From assembly GCA_028284235.1 (NCBI GenBank), contig JANQSC010000048.1:1-64000 (forward strand): 64,000 nt of DNA, written 5' to 3'. Below, piece by piece: positions 15,947-22,470 of the stretch. The DNA is from Opitutaceae bacterium. GTDB taxonomy: Bacteria > Verrucomicrobiota > Verrucomicrobiia > Opitutales > Opitutaceae. The notes below the pieces were generated by a model that saw nothing but the letters and a program-made list of their open reading frames with translations, was not told the DNA's origin and did not search any database. Both the position numbers and the translations under genes were made by a program. Numbering within the stretch: the stretch's first letter is position 1; each line of letters begins with the position of its first letter.

Positions 15947-16183
15947 ATGCCAAATTACGAAGAACGATTTCCTGAGAATGAGCCGGGTGAATTCTATGTG
16001 GTCGATAGCTGCATTGGCTGCAGCCGATGTGACGAGCTGGCGCCGTTCTCGTTCAGAACATTGGAGGAGGGAGGCTACAATTACGTTTACCATCAGCCTA
16101 GCACGCCTGAAGAGAGAGACGCTGCGGAGGAGGCGCTGGAAGAGTGTCCTGTTGAGGCGATTGGAAGGAGGGGTGATCCGTGA
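15947..16183 (+). CDS. [4Fe-4S] ferredoxin, single cluster
   Basis: A 78-residue ferredoxin when started at ATG 15947 (an upstream ATG at 15899 would add 16 residues overlapping the regulatory gap). The cluster ligands are C22, C25 and C28 in SCIGCSRCDE and C67 in ECPVEAI, which is one complete CxxCxxC...CP set, so it should hold one [4Fe-4S] cluster and carry single electrons. Between them is an acidic surface (EERDAAEEALEE) suited to docking on a redox partner. Its partner is not in the vicinity. Regulated in all likelihood by the divergent LysR protein, which is an uncommon arrangement for a lone ferredoxin. Confidence 0.88.
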   Translation: MPNYEERFPENEPGEFYVVDSCIGCSRCDELAPFSFRTLEEGGYNYVYHQPSTPEERDAAEEALEECPVEAIGRRGDP

Positions 16184-16217
16184 GCCGGTTTTCGAACCAG
16201 GCAGGGCTAAGGAGGGA

Positions 16218-16286
16218 GTTTTTCAACACCGCTTCGCTTGTTCGCTTTCAGCGAAATGGGTCCGACTGGTGGTCGGAGTGGGTTTT
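16218..16286 (+). repeat. Repeat R2, copy 3
   Basis: GTTTTTCAACACCGCTTCGC, hairpin TTCGCT(TTC)AGCGAA, hairpin TCCGAC(TGGTG)GTCGGA, closing GTGGGTTTTTGAA. It is downstream of the ferredoxin gene; the ends CAACACC/GGTTTTTGAA could extend the structure. Confidence 0.85.
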
Positions 16287-16325
16287 TGAAGGGTGGAGGG
16301 TGAATTCTGAGGAGTGAATGCTTTG

Positions 16326-16380
16326 ATGGGGGGTATCGGGGTCATTGATAGCTACCACTGATGAGGTCTAGGGAGTGAAG
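16326..16380 (+). repeat. Repeat R5, copy 2
   Basis: GGGGTATCGGGGTCATTGAT then AGCTACCACTGATGAGGTCTAGGGAGTGA. The hairpin arms are less perfect than in copies 1 and 3. It again follows an R2 copy. Confidence 0.65.
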
Positions 16381-16403
16381 GTGAGAATGTGAGGGCATCG
16401 CGC

Positions 16404-16436
16404 TTGACAGGTTGGCGACATTGTGCGACATGTGAT
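16404..16436 (+). promoter_or_regulatory. Putative promoter/operator of the RHH-ParE operon
   Basis: TTGACA at 16404-16409 is a consensus -35; candidate -10 hexamers around 16427-16436 are poor. A direct repeat GCGACAT (16415-16421 and 16425-16431) lies in the spacer, a plausible binding site for the ribbon-helix-helix antitoxin that would autoregulate. Confidence 0.4.
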
Positions 16437-16444
16437 TTTTGATC

Positions 16445-16714
16445 ATGGGAAACACGCAGGGAGTTCGATTGGAGGCGAGTACGCAGCGTCGGCTTAAGTG
16501 GCTCGCGAAGCGGAGGGACCGCAGCATGAATTATTTGATCAAGGATGCGATTAATCGCTATCTGGAAGACGAGGAGCGATACGAGCGCGAGCGGGAAGAA
16601 GATCAAGCGCGCCTTCAGCATTTTTTGGATACGGGGGAGCACATTAGCCAGGCCCAGATGAAAGGGAAGCTCAAGAAGCTTCTTTCGAAAGCCAAAAAGG
16701 CGGCGTCTGGATGA
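16445..16714 (+). CDS. Ribbon-helix-helix (CopG/MetJ-type) antitoxin
   Basis: An 89-residue antitoxin (ATG 16445; the frame has a TTG six bases earlier). The N-terminal ribbon-helix-helix motif covers about residues 5-48: GVRLEASTQRRLKWLAKRRDRSMNYLIKDAINRYLEDEERYE, with the beta-strand VRLE, helix A 'tqRRLkwLA' and helix B 'SmNYLIKDAI'. The C-terminal half is charged and helical and should wrap around the toxin. Its stop overlaps the toxin ATG by four bases. A direct repeat upstream is a likely operator. Confidence 0.88.
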   Translation: MGNTQGVRLEASTQRRLKWLAKRRDRSMNYLIKDAINRYLEDEERYEREREEDQARLQHFLDTGEHISQAQMKGKLKKLLSKAKKAASG

Positions 16715-16995
16715 AGCTTGTTTGGGTAAGGGAATCAGAAGAGGACGTTCAAAGACTCTTCGACTTTCTTTTCGAGAAGAGCCCCGGCGCCGCGACCAAG
16801 GCGATTGAGCAGATTCTGGAAAAGTCGGAGCTGCTCGCCGAATTTCCCGATATGGGTTATTTGATGAATGACGATTCGGGTCGACGGGAATTGATAATCC
16901 CGTTTGGCGCGGGAGCCTATGTTCTCCGGTACTATTTACTTAAAGACTGTGTAGTGATTGTCCGGGTCTGGCATAGTCGCGAAGCGAGAGAGTAG
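16711..16995 (+). CDS. RelE/ParE-superfamily toxin
   Basis: A 94-residue ParE/RelE-fold toxin. Typical parts are VWVRESEEDVQRLFDFLFEKSPGAATKAIEQILEKSELLAEFPDMGYL (strand, helix hairpin and the 'l...P.~G' turn), RRELIIPFGAGAYVLRYYLLKDCVVIVRVWHSREARE (the central strands and the 'vl.v.H.re.~' ending). The RHH-ParE pairing and the final H-S-R-E favour a ParE-type toxin. ATG start overlaps the antitoxin stop (ATGA). It differs in sequence from the toxin at 10456, so the two modules are not recent duplicates. Confidence 0.88.
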   Translation: MKLVWVRESEEDVQRLFDFLFEKSPGAATKAIEQILEKSELLAEFPDMGYLMNDDSGRRELIIPFGAGAYVLRYYLLKDCVVIVRVWHSREARE

Positions 16996-17015
16996 AAAAT
17001 GGTCTGAGGTCTTCG

Positions 17016-17077
17016 ACGGAGGGAGTGAGAGATGGAGAGACGGAGGGAGTGAGAGATGGAGAGACGGAGGGAGTGAT
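17016..17077 (+). repeat. 24-base tandem repeat, 2.6 units
   Basis: Two exact units (17016-17039, 17040-17063) and a partial third. The unit is ACGGAGGGAGTGAGAGATGG followed by AGAG; it is purine-only except for C and T at few places. Similar non-tandem purine-rich DNA occurs at 3503-3548, 11996-12018 and, on the other strand, 25700-25730. Confidence 0.9.
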
Positions 17078-17082
17078 GGGTG

Positions 17083-17190
17083 TTTTAACAGGATGCGTCC
17101 GCTCGCGAAGCGAGCGGACTTGCAGGATGCCGTCCCGTCGAGCCATCGACGAAGGAGGGGTCTTCGACAGGACGGGGCATGATGATCTTC
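17083..17190 (-). repeat. R1 repeat, inverted copy 7 (expanded)
   Basis: GTTTTAACAGGATGCG, a perfect TCCGCTCGCGAAGCGAGCGGA hairpin core, GCAGGATGCCGTCCCG ... CGGGGCATGATGATCTTC. It has the same outer blocks as copy 6 with different hairpin sequence. Confidence 0.7.
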
Positions 17191-17269
17191 TAGCGTTGTT
17201 TGGGTTATGGTTTGGCGGCTTGCTACCGTTCGATCAATCTCCCCATCCCTCAGTCTCTCCTTCACCTTT

Positions 17270-17309
17270 AGTCCTGCGTAGCTCGAAGAGCGAAGCATGG
17301 ATCACTCCT
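17270..17309 (-). repeat. Repeat R4, copy 3 (inverted)
   Basis: Read on the minus strand: GGAGTGATCCATGCTTCGCT then CTTCGAGCTACGCAGGAC. It lies just downstream of the HtrA-like gene (minus strand), in the same 3'-end position as copies 1 and 2. Confidence 0.75.
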
Positions 17310-17324
17310 TTGAGAGCTTCGCTC

Positions 17325-18806
17325 TCAATACGCTTCCCAGGCGCGTCGGTACTTGGAAGAGTAGGGGTTGCGGATTCCGTTGTCGGAGAGGATGTCCTCC
17401 ATCGCGTCGAGGACTTCCTTGTGCTTAAGGATAATGGTGCGGGTGCGGGTGTGGTCCGGAGTCTCGAATTCGAATATCGCGGTGTCGCGTGTCGTTAGTT
17501 TGCTGAGGACGTCGACGAGTTCGTCGAGGTTGAGGATGTCCTCGCCATTGACTCGTTTCAAGATGCAGAACGCGGGGTCGCTCATCCCTTTGGTCATCGC
17601 GTGGGCGAACATTTTGGTCGGGCACGTAATCAGTTGCTGGCCCGGTTCGGTTTGCTGTTCGAGTCGGCGAAAAAGCGGCTCGTAGCCGAGTTTTGACAGG
17701 GCTTGCAGCGAGTTTTTGGACAGTCCGGTAACGAACTCTTGGTAGATAACCGCGAACGGGAGCGGGCCGTATATAAAATACTCCGGCTGCCCTTCGCCTC
17801 GATAAGGAATGAGTCGATTCAACTCGCGGGTCAGTTTAGTCTGGATATCGATCGCTTGCCCGTCGCGCAAGACGGTTACCGGGATGCGTCCCTCCTCAAC
17901 GAGCTGGGGGATGAAGTATCTCAACCCGAGGCGCAGGTCTTTGCGGATGCGGACGTTTCCGGTGCGGTCGATGTCGTGGCTGCCGATTTGTAAAAGGACG
18001 TCGCCCGGCTGGAGTCCGTCGGTTCCGAGTCGGCTGTCCAGCGAATCGGTGACGAGCATCCCGCCCATTTCGTCGGTAAGCTGGTAGGCTTCGCGCATGT
18101 TGCGGTTTTGCAGTCGCGTCAGGTGGTAGGGGAATCGCCATTTGCCGTCGTACTGCTCGTCCTCGATGTCGGATAGGAACAAATTGACTTCCTCGACGGG
18201 GATGACGTAGCCGATGTTATCCGCTTCTTGAATACGGCTGAAGACGATACCGACTAGCTTCTCGTCGACAAAGGCGGGACCGCCGCTATTGCCGGAGTTG
18301 ATCGCCGCATCCACTTGCAGTCTCAGGCCGGAGGTCGTTTGGTTGTAGGTGGCAACTTCGACTCGAGAGATGACGCCTTCGGTGACGGATAGCTCGTCGC
18401 CGCCAACCGGGTATCCATATATGCTGACAGTCGAGGCGACGGTGGGGATGGTGGCGTCGAGTTCGATGGCGTCGAAATCGACGAACGAGTCGTCGAGCGG
18501 CCGCAGAATCGCCAAGTCCATTTGCGGGGAGGAGAAAAGCACCTCGGCTTCGATCTTCAGCGAGGATTGATAGGGCTGGATGTATACTTGCCGGGCGTAG
18601 CGAACGACGTGGGCGTTGGTCAGCACGTGTCCGGATTTGAAAATAAATCCCGATCCGGAGATGTCTTTGGGGCTATTGCGGGTCCATGGCTTCGAGATCG
18701 AATAGGACTGTTGGACGGCGTGGATTTTAACGATGCGCTCCTCGAGGGAAGCGATCGCGGCAGGGGCGAGTGTTGCGATTAGAACGAAGAGAGCAGTTTT
18801 TATCAT
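17325..18806 (-). CDS. HtrA/Deg-like trypsin-type serine protease with PDZ domain
   Basis: A 493-residue secreted protease from ATG 18806, which opens a clean signal peptide (MIKTALFVLIATLAPAAIA); the frame runs 48 codons further upstream but without a targeting sequence. The chymotrypsin-like domain has the full triad: H66 in TNAHVVRY, D97 in SPQMDLAIL and S174 in INSGNSGGPAFV. A PDZ domain follows at about 270-350 (GGMLVTDSLDSRLGTDGLQPGDVLLQIGSHDI), then a second PDZ-like region near the C-terminus (VNGEDILNLDELVDVL). Family members act on misfolded or specific envelope proteins. It lies upstream of nothing on its strand and appears to be a single gene. Confidence 0.9.
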   Translation of the reverse strand: MIKTALFVLIATLAPAAIASLEERIVKIHAVQQSYSISKPWTRNSPKDISGSGFIFKSGHVLTNAHVVRYARQVYIQPYQSSLKIEAEVLFSSPQMDLAILRPLDDSFVDFDAIELDATIPTVASTVSIYGYPVGGDELSVTEGVISRVEVATYNQTTSGLRLQVDAAINSGNSGGPAFVDEKLVGIVFSRIQEADNIGYVIPVEEVNLFLSDIEDEQYDGKWRFPYHLTRLQNRNMREAYQLTDEMGGMLVTDSLDSRLGTDGLQPGDVLLQIGSHDIDRTGNVRIRKDLRLGLRYFIPQLVEEGRIPVTVLRDGQAIDIQTKLTRELNRLIPYRGEGQPEYFIYGPLPFAVIYQEFVTGLSKNSLQALSKLGYEPLFRRLEQQTEPGQQLITCPTKMFAHAMTKGMSDPAFCILKRVNGEDILNLDELVDVLSKLTTRDTAIFEFETPDHTRTRTIILKHKEVLDAMEDILSDNGIRNPYSSKYRRAWEAY

Positions 18807-18941
18807 ACTGGAGTGTAACAAGTTTGGAAGCGGGCTCTTGCCCATTGGGGTTTGGATTCTGAACGTGTTCGAGTTAACGTAAACGTCATCTTGGAGACAC
18901 TTGAGGGGATTCCAACTAAAAATTGGGTAGCAATTGAACAG

Positions 18942-19004
18942 GTTTAACATCGCTGCGCTTGTTCGCTTTCAGCGAAATAGGTCCGGCCGATGGCCGGAAT
19001 GGGC
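18942..19004 (+). repeat. Repeat R2, copy 4 with compensatory stem change
   Basis: GTTTAACATCGCTGCGCTTG, hairpin TTCGCT(TTC)AGCGAA, then TCCGGC(CGATG)GCCGGA. Where other copies have A-T in the second stem this one has G-C on both sides, so the pairing is kept while the bases change. Confidence 0.85.
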
Positions 19005-19012
19005 TCTCGACT

Positions 19013-21652
19013 TTATTTCCAGACCAGGCCCTCGTCCGAGGCGAAACGTTGTTCCAATGTTTGGACTGGATTCCCGTCGAGTTGAATGAGTGCTTTTACA
19101 GTGGTTCCGAGGGTCACGGGAAAGGGAGAAGTGTAGGCAGTCGAAGCGGGGATGGGATTGGAGCCGTCGGTGGTGTAGAAGATCTCGACTTCCTGTTTCG
19201 AGGAAGCGCCGCGTAGTGTAAGTTGCCCTACGTCGATTGAAATGAGGTTTGAGTGGAGGAGTTTGGTTACACCGAGTATGCTGGAAGCCAGAAGGGTGAT
19301 ATCGCCTGATTCGTCAGTCGACTCGATATACGCTCGCGTGAGCCCCATAAACGCTTTTCTGCTTGATGCTCGATAGTGCTTCTCCACGTCGACTGGGCTA
19401 CCGTTGTCGAGGGCTCGAATCGATGCGGGACCGATTGCGGTGAAGTGAGTTCGGTGCTCGCCGTAGGGATAGAAATTCCCGTTTGCGTCGAGGGTGGCGG
19501 CGCGGATTTGGACGATGTCCTTGCCTCGAGCCGCGAGAGGGTCGCCGTCGATCGACAACGCGACGCGGGCGGGGGGACCGGCGGTGCGAACGGTTTGCCG
19601 AGCGACGATGGCTCCGTTCTTCTTGCCAATCGCTTCTAGCTCGCCAGGCGTCCACGGGACCATCCATTGGCATTGCATTTGATTCCATTCACTGCCGGGC
19701 GCGTCGCTTCCCAGCGATTCGCCGTTGAGGAAAAGCTCGACCGTGTCGCAATTGGTGTAGACCCAAACGGGAATCTTCGTCCCGCGTTCCATGGTGAGGT
19801 GAGTCCAATGCGGCAGAATGTGTAGCATTGGCGTTGTCGTCCATTGGCTTTGGTAAAGGTAGTAGAGATCCTTCTCGAAATTAGCCACATCGATGGCGCC
19901 GCCCATGAAAAGGCGGAAGGGCCAGCCTCCGTGGGGTTTGCCGGACTCGCCGAGGTAGTCGTGCCCAGTCCATCGATACGCTCCGGCATAATAGGGAGTA
20001 TCGCGCAGCTGAGCGAGCGACTTACGCGAGCTAATGCGACCGACGTGATTGTCGTAGCTCGAGCCGAAAATCTGCAGAGGGTTGGGGCGGTCGGAATCAG
20101 CAATCCAGTCGTAGGTGAATATTTCCTCGTCGGTCAGATCGGGCACGAGGTGTCGATCTCCGCCCATCTTCCGATACCAGGTTTGCGTCCGGTAGTAGCC
20201 GCGGGTGGGCCAGGTATGCGGGTTTTCTGTGGCGACTATGACGCGATCGCGTTTTACGGCGTCCAAAAACCCGACTTGCTCGCTCGGTCCACTGAGCCCG
20301 AGAACGTCCATGTGGTCCGCCCCGACATTCGTAGAGGTGACGGGTCGCGTATTGTCGAGTTGGTGACACAGCTCGACCATTTCTTTGCCGAGCGGGTGGG
20401 CGGGGTCCCGTCCAGCTCCGACGGCGTAGATGAATATGGAAGGATGGTTGCGGTTGCGCTTAATCCAATCCGTCAGGTCGCGTCTCCACCATTCGTCAAA
20501 GTGGTGGGCCGCGTAGTCGTGTTCAGCCCATTTTTTCCAACCGTCGAATATCTCGTCCATCACGATTATGCCGAGCTCGTCGCATAGGTGGTAGAATTCG
20601 GGGGTGAACGGGTTGTGGGCGGTGCGAATGGAATTGACGCCCATGTCTTTGAGCTGCTGCAGGCGGAAGCGTTTGATTTTGTCGGGAACCGCGACGCCGA
20701 GGGCTCCGGCGTCCTGATGGTTGTTCATTCCCCGGAGCTTGGTGTTCTCGCCGTTGAGCCAGAGACCCGTTTCCGGTCTCCATTCGAGGTCTCGAAATCC
20801 AAAACGCGTTTCCCGCCGGTCGCGGATCGTGCCGCCACTGATGATCTCGCTGTGGAGCGTATACAGTTGCGGCGAATGGGGTGACCAATAACGGGGGGAA
20901 TTAATGGTTACGGTTTGCTCTAAGGCACCGCGATCGCCTGCAGAGACGCCGAGAGCGCGTTTGGCCTCACCAAGCGATTTTCCAGAGGCGTCGCGGATGG
21001 AGGTTCGCAATGTGAACTTTTCGGCGCGTTCACCCGTATTCGAAATTTCGGTACTTATTGTAGCCCTGTTCATTTGCGTACGCACAAAGACTCCGTCGTT
21101 CGGGATATGGAGTTTATCTTTCACGTCGATCCATGTGTGAGCATAGATCCCGCTTCCCGAATACCAGCGGGCGGACGGCTGCTTTGAATTGTCCACACGG
21201 ACGGCGAACGTGATCGAGTCGGCTTCCGTCGCGATGGCGCTGATGTCGTAGGAGAAGGAGATCCAGCCGAAGGGCCGGTGTCCGAGGAGTTTGCCGTTGG
21301 CCCAAACAGTGCTGTTCATGCAGACGCCATCGAAGGTGATTTCGACGTGTTTCCCTTCCCACGATTCCGGGACTCGGATGGATTTCCGATACCATCCAAT
21401 TCCGGTGGGAAGGTAGCCAATTCTTCCTCCGATCTCGGGGTCGGTCTCACTGTATTCTCCCTCGATTCCCCAATCATGTGGCAAGTCGAGGATTCTCCAG
21501 TTCGAGTCGTCGAATTCTACGCTTTCGGCTCCTGCGACATCTTGCTGGGTGAATTTCCAGTTGTGGTCGAAGTTATCTCGGGACGCGTAGAGGTTTGTAA
21601 CGAAAATGGAGATACAGGTGAACGGAACGATTAGGGAGCAGGTCTTTTTCAT
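19013..21652 (-). CDS. Glycoside hydrolase family 2 protein (beta-galactosidase-like), acid/base residue not conserved
   Basis: An 879-residue secreted GH2 protein with a signal peptide (about 1-23). Order: sugar-binding jelly roll (25-200, HNWKFTQQDVAGAESVEFDDSNWRILDLPHDWGIEG), immunoglobulin-like domain (200-300), TIM barrel (300-600; FRLQQLKDMGVNSIRTAHNPFTPEFYHLCDELGIIVMDEIFDGW), DUF4982-like domain, and a C-terminal chitobiase-like Fn3 (YTTDGSNPIP). GH2 enzymes hydrolyse beta-galactosides and relatives with two Glu residues. The candidate nucleophile is E476 in VIVATENP. The acid/base position after HPSIFIYAVG is A-G (residues 412-414 are GAG) where 'GNE' is expected. The enzyme may be inactive or use another residue. 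It stands alone. Confidence 0.9.
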   Translation of the reverse strand: MKKTCSLIVPFTCISIFVTNLYASRDNFDHNWKFTQQDVAGAESVEFDDSNWRILDLPHDWGIEGEYSETDPEIGGRIGYLPTGIGWYRKSIRVPESWEGKHVEITFDGVCMNSTVWANGKLLGHRPFGWISFSYDISAIATEADSITFAVRVDNSKQPSARWYSGSGIYAHTWIDVKDKLHIPNDGVFVRTQMNRATISTEISNTGERAEKFTLRTSIRDASGKSLGEAKRALGVSAGDRGALEQTVTINSPRYWSPHSPQLYTLHSEIISGGTIRDRRETRFGFRDLEWRPETGLWLNGENTKLRGMNNHQDAGALGVAVPDKIKRFRLQQLKDMGVNSIRTAHNPFTPEFYHLCDELGIIVMDEIFDGWKKWAEHDYAAHHFDEWWRRDLTDWIKRNRNHPSIFIYAVGAGRDPAHPLGKEMVELCHQLDNTRPVTSTNVGADHMDVLGLSGPSEQVGFLDAVKRDRVIVATENPHTWPTRGYYRTQTWYRKMGGDRHLVPDLTDEEIFTYDWIADSDRPNPLQIFGSSYDNHVGRISSRKSLAQLRDTPYYAGAYRWTGHDYLGESGKPHGGWPFRLFMGGAIDVANFEKDLYYLYQSQWTTTPMLHILPHWTHLTMERGTKIPVWVYTNCDTVELFLNGESLGSDAPGSEWNQMQCQWMVPWTPGELEAIGKKNGAIVARQTVRTAGPPARVALSIDGDPLAARGKDIVQIRAATLDANGNFYPYGEHRTHFTAIGPASIRALDNGSPVDVEKHYRASSRKAFMGLTRAYIESTDESGDITLLASSILGVTKLLHSNLISIDVGQLTLRGASSKQEVEIFYTTDGSNPIPASTAYTSPFPVTLGTTVKALIQLDGNPVQTLEQRFASDEGLVWK

Positions 21653-21802
21653 CGTTGTATGCAAATTCTGGAAGCAACGGACAGTTTTGATCTCGGAAGA
21701 TCCTAGGGAACAACCTGGGGGATGTCGAAAGTCAATCCGAGCGTGGCGAACGAGGATGATTGGATATCTTTTTGGCCGTTAGGATATTGGTTCCGGCCGA
21801 AA

Positions 21803-21875
21803 GGGTCCGTGCTTCCTACGTCGTTCTTCGAACTATGAAGGACACGGTCGTTCTTCGAGCTACGCAGGACTAAAG
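21803..21875 (+). repeat. Repeat R4, copy 4 (doubled)
   Basis: GGGTCCGTGCTTCCTACGTC then TTCTTCGAACTATGAAGGACA, immediately followed by CGGTCGTTCTTCGAGCTACGCAGGACTAAAG. Two R4 cores in tandem with a shared left part. Confidence 0.65.
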
Positions 21876-22075
21876 GGGGAGATTGGGGGACGCGGGGACA
21901 GGCGGGAGGTATAAACTACTTGGACGGCTTCCACTTAGCAAATCGGCGTCAATCTGTACCCACTCCCGCTGTGGAGGGTGCGGGTTCCACCACATGTCGT
22001 CTGAGCTAAAGGTGGGGCGTGCCAGCGTAGGCTGCTGAAGAAGCTCGTCTATAAAAGTGTATTGTTGTTAACAGT

Positions 22076-22142
22076 GATCTCTTCGAGATCAAATCTCGTC
22101 CCTTCGAGACGGGACGAGAACAGGATCCCGCCCCGGGGCGGG
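22076..22142. repeat. Array of three hairpins with AACAGGAT linkers
   Basis: GATCTC(TTC)GAGATC at 22076-22090, CTCGTCCC(8-base loop)GGGACGAG at 22095-22118 and the perfect palindrome CCCGCCCCGGGGCGGG at 22127-22142, joined by AACAGGATC and followed by AACAGGATTTTG. The linkers link this array to R1 and to the element at 42945. Confidence 0.8.
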
Positions 22143-22204
22143 AACAGGATTTTGTCGAAGATATTCAATAGCGAGCAGCAACCTGGGCTCTCGTTATCGG
22201 ATCC

Positions 22205-22287
22205 TTGTCCCGTCAAAGACCCCGACGTAGTCGGTGGCCAAGCGGGATCCTGGTGGCGCGTAGCGCCATTTCGCCGCAAGGCGACTG
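22205..22287 (+). repeat. R1-like composite element
   Basis: GTCAAAGACCCCGACGTAGTCGGTGGC (same module as at 1777) followed by GCGGGATCCTGG, a GGTGGCGCGTAGCGCCA hairpin, TCGCCGCAAGGCGA hairpin and the R1 end CTGTTAAA. Confidence 0.6.
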
Positions 22288-22470
22288 TTAAACAAAAAAG
22301 CTCTCTTACTTTTGTGATTTTGCATCGTTGATGGTTAAAAATCCCAAGCTAAAATCAGGATGCACAATTATTGAAGCTAAGCTTGTAAGTTCTTCTAAAG
22401 TGCGGAAATTTACCCCTAAGCTACTTTGAACTAGTTGTTTACGAGTCAGTTCGTGTCAATCAGGGGATGG

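Larger units (their letters stand above)
16996..17324. other. Gene-free interval packed with repeats
   Basis: Between convergent toxin and HtrA-like genes. In order it holds a 24-base tandem repeat, an inverted R1 copy and an inverted R4 copy. The annotated-looking short ORFs here are translations of repeat DNA. Confidence 0.7.
21653..22470. other. 818-base gene-free interval with repeat fragments
   Basis: Between the GH2 start and the next minus-strand gene's stop. It holds a doubled R4 copy, part of an R6 element (GCGGGTTCCACC at about 21980), three consecutive hairpins at 22076-22142, and an R1-like tail at 22205-22286. No coding signal; the GH2 promoter should lie in the first 150 bases. 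Confidence 0.65.

Noticed and set aside
17016..17077. Tandem 24-base repeat, considered as a CRISPR-like array
   Set aside because: Units are directly contiguous without unique spacers, only 2.6 copies are present and no cas genes lie near.
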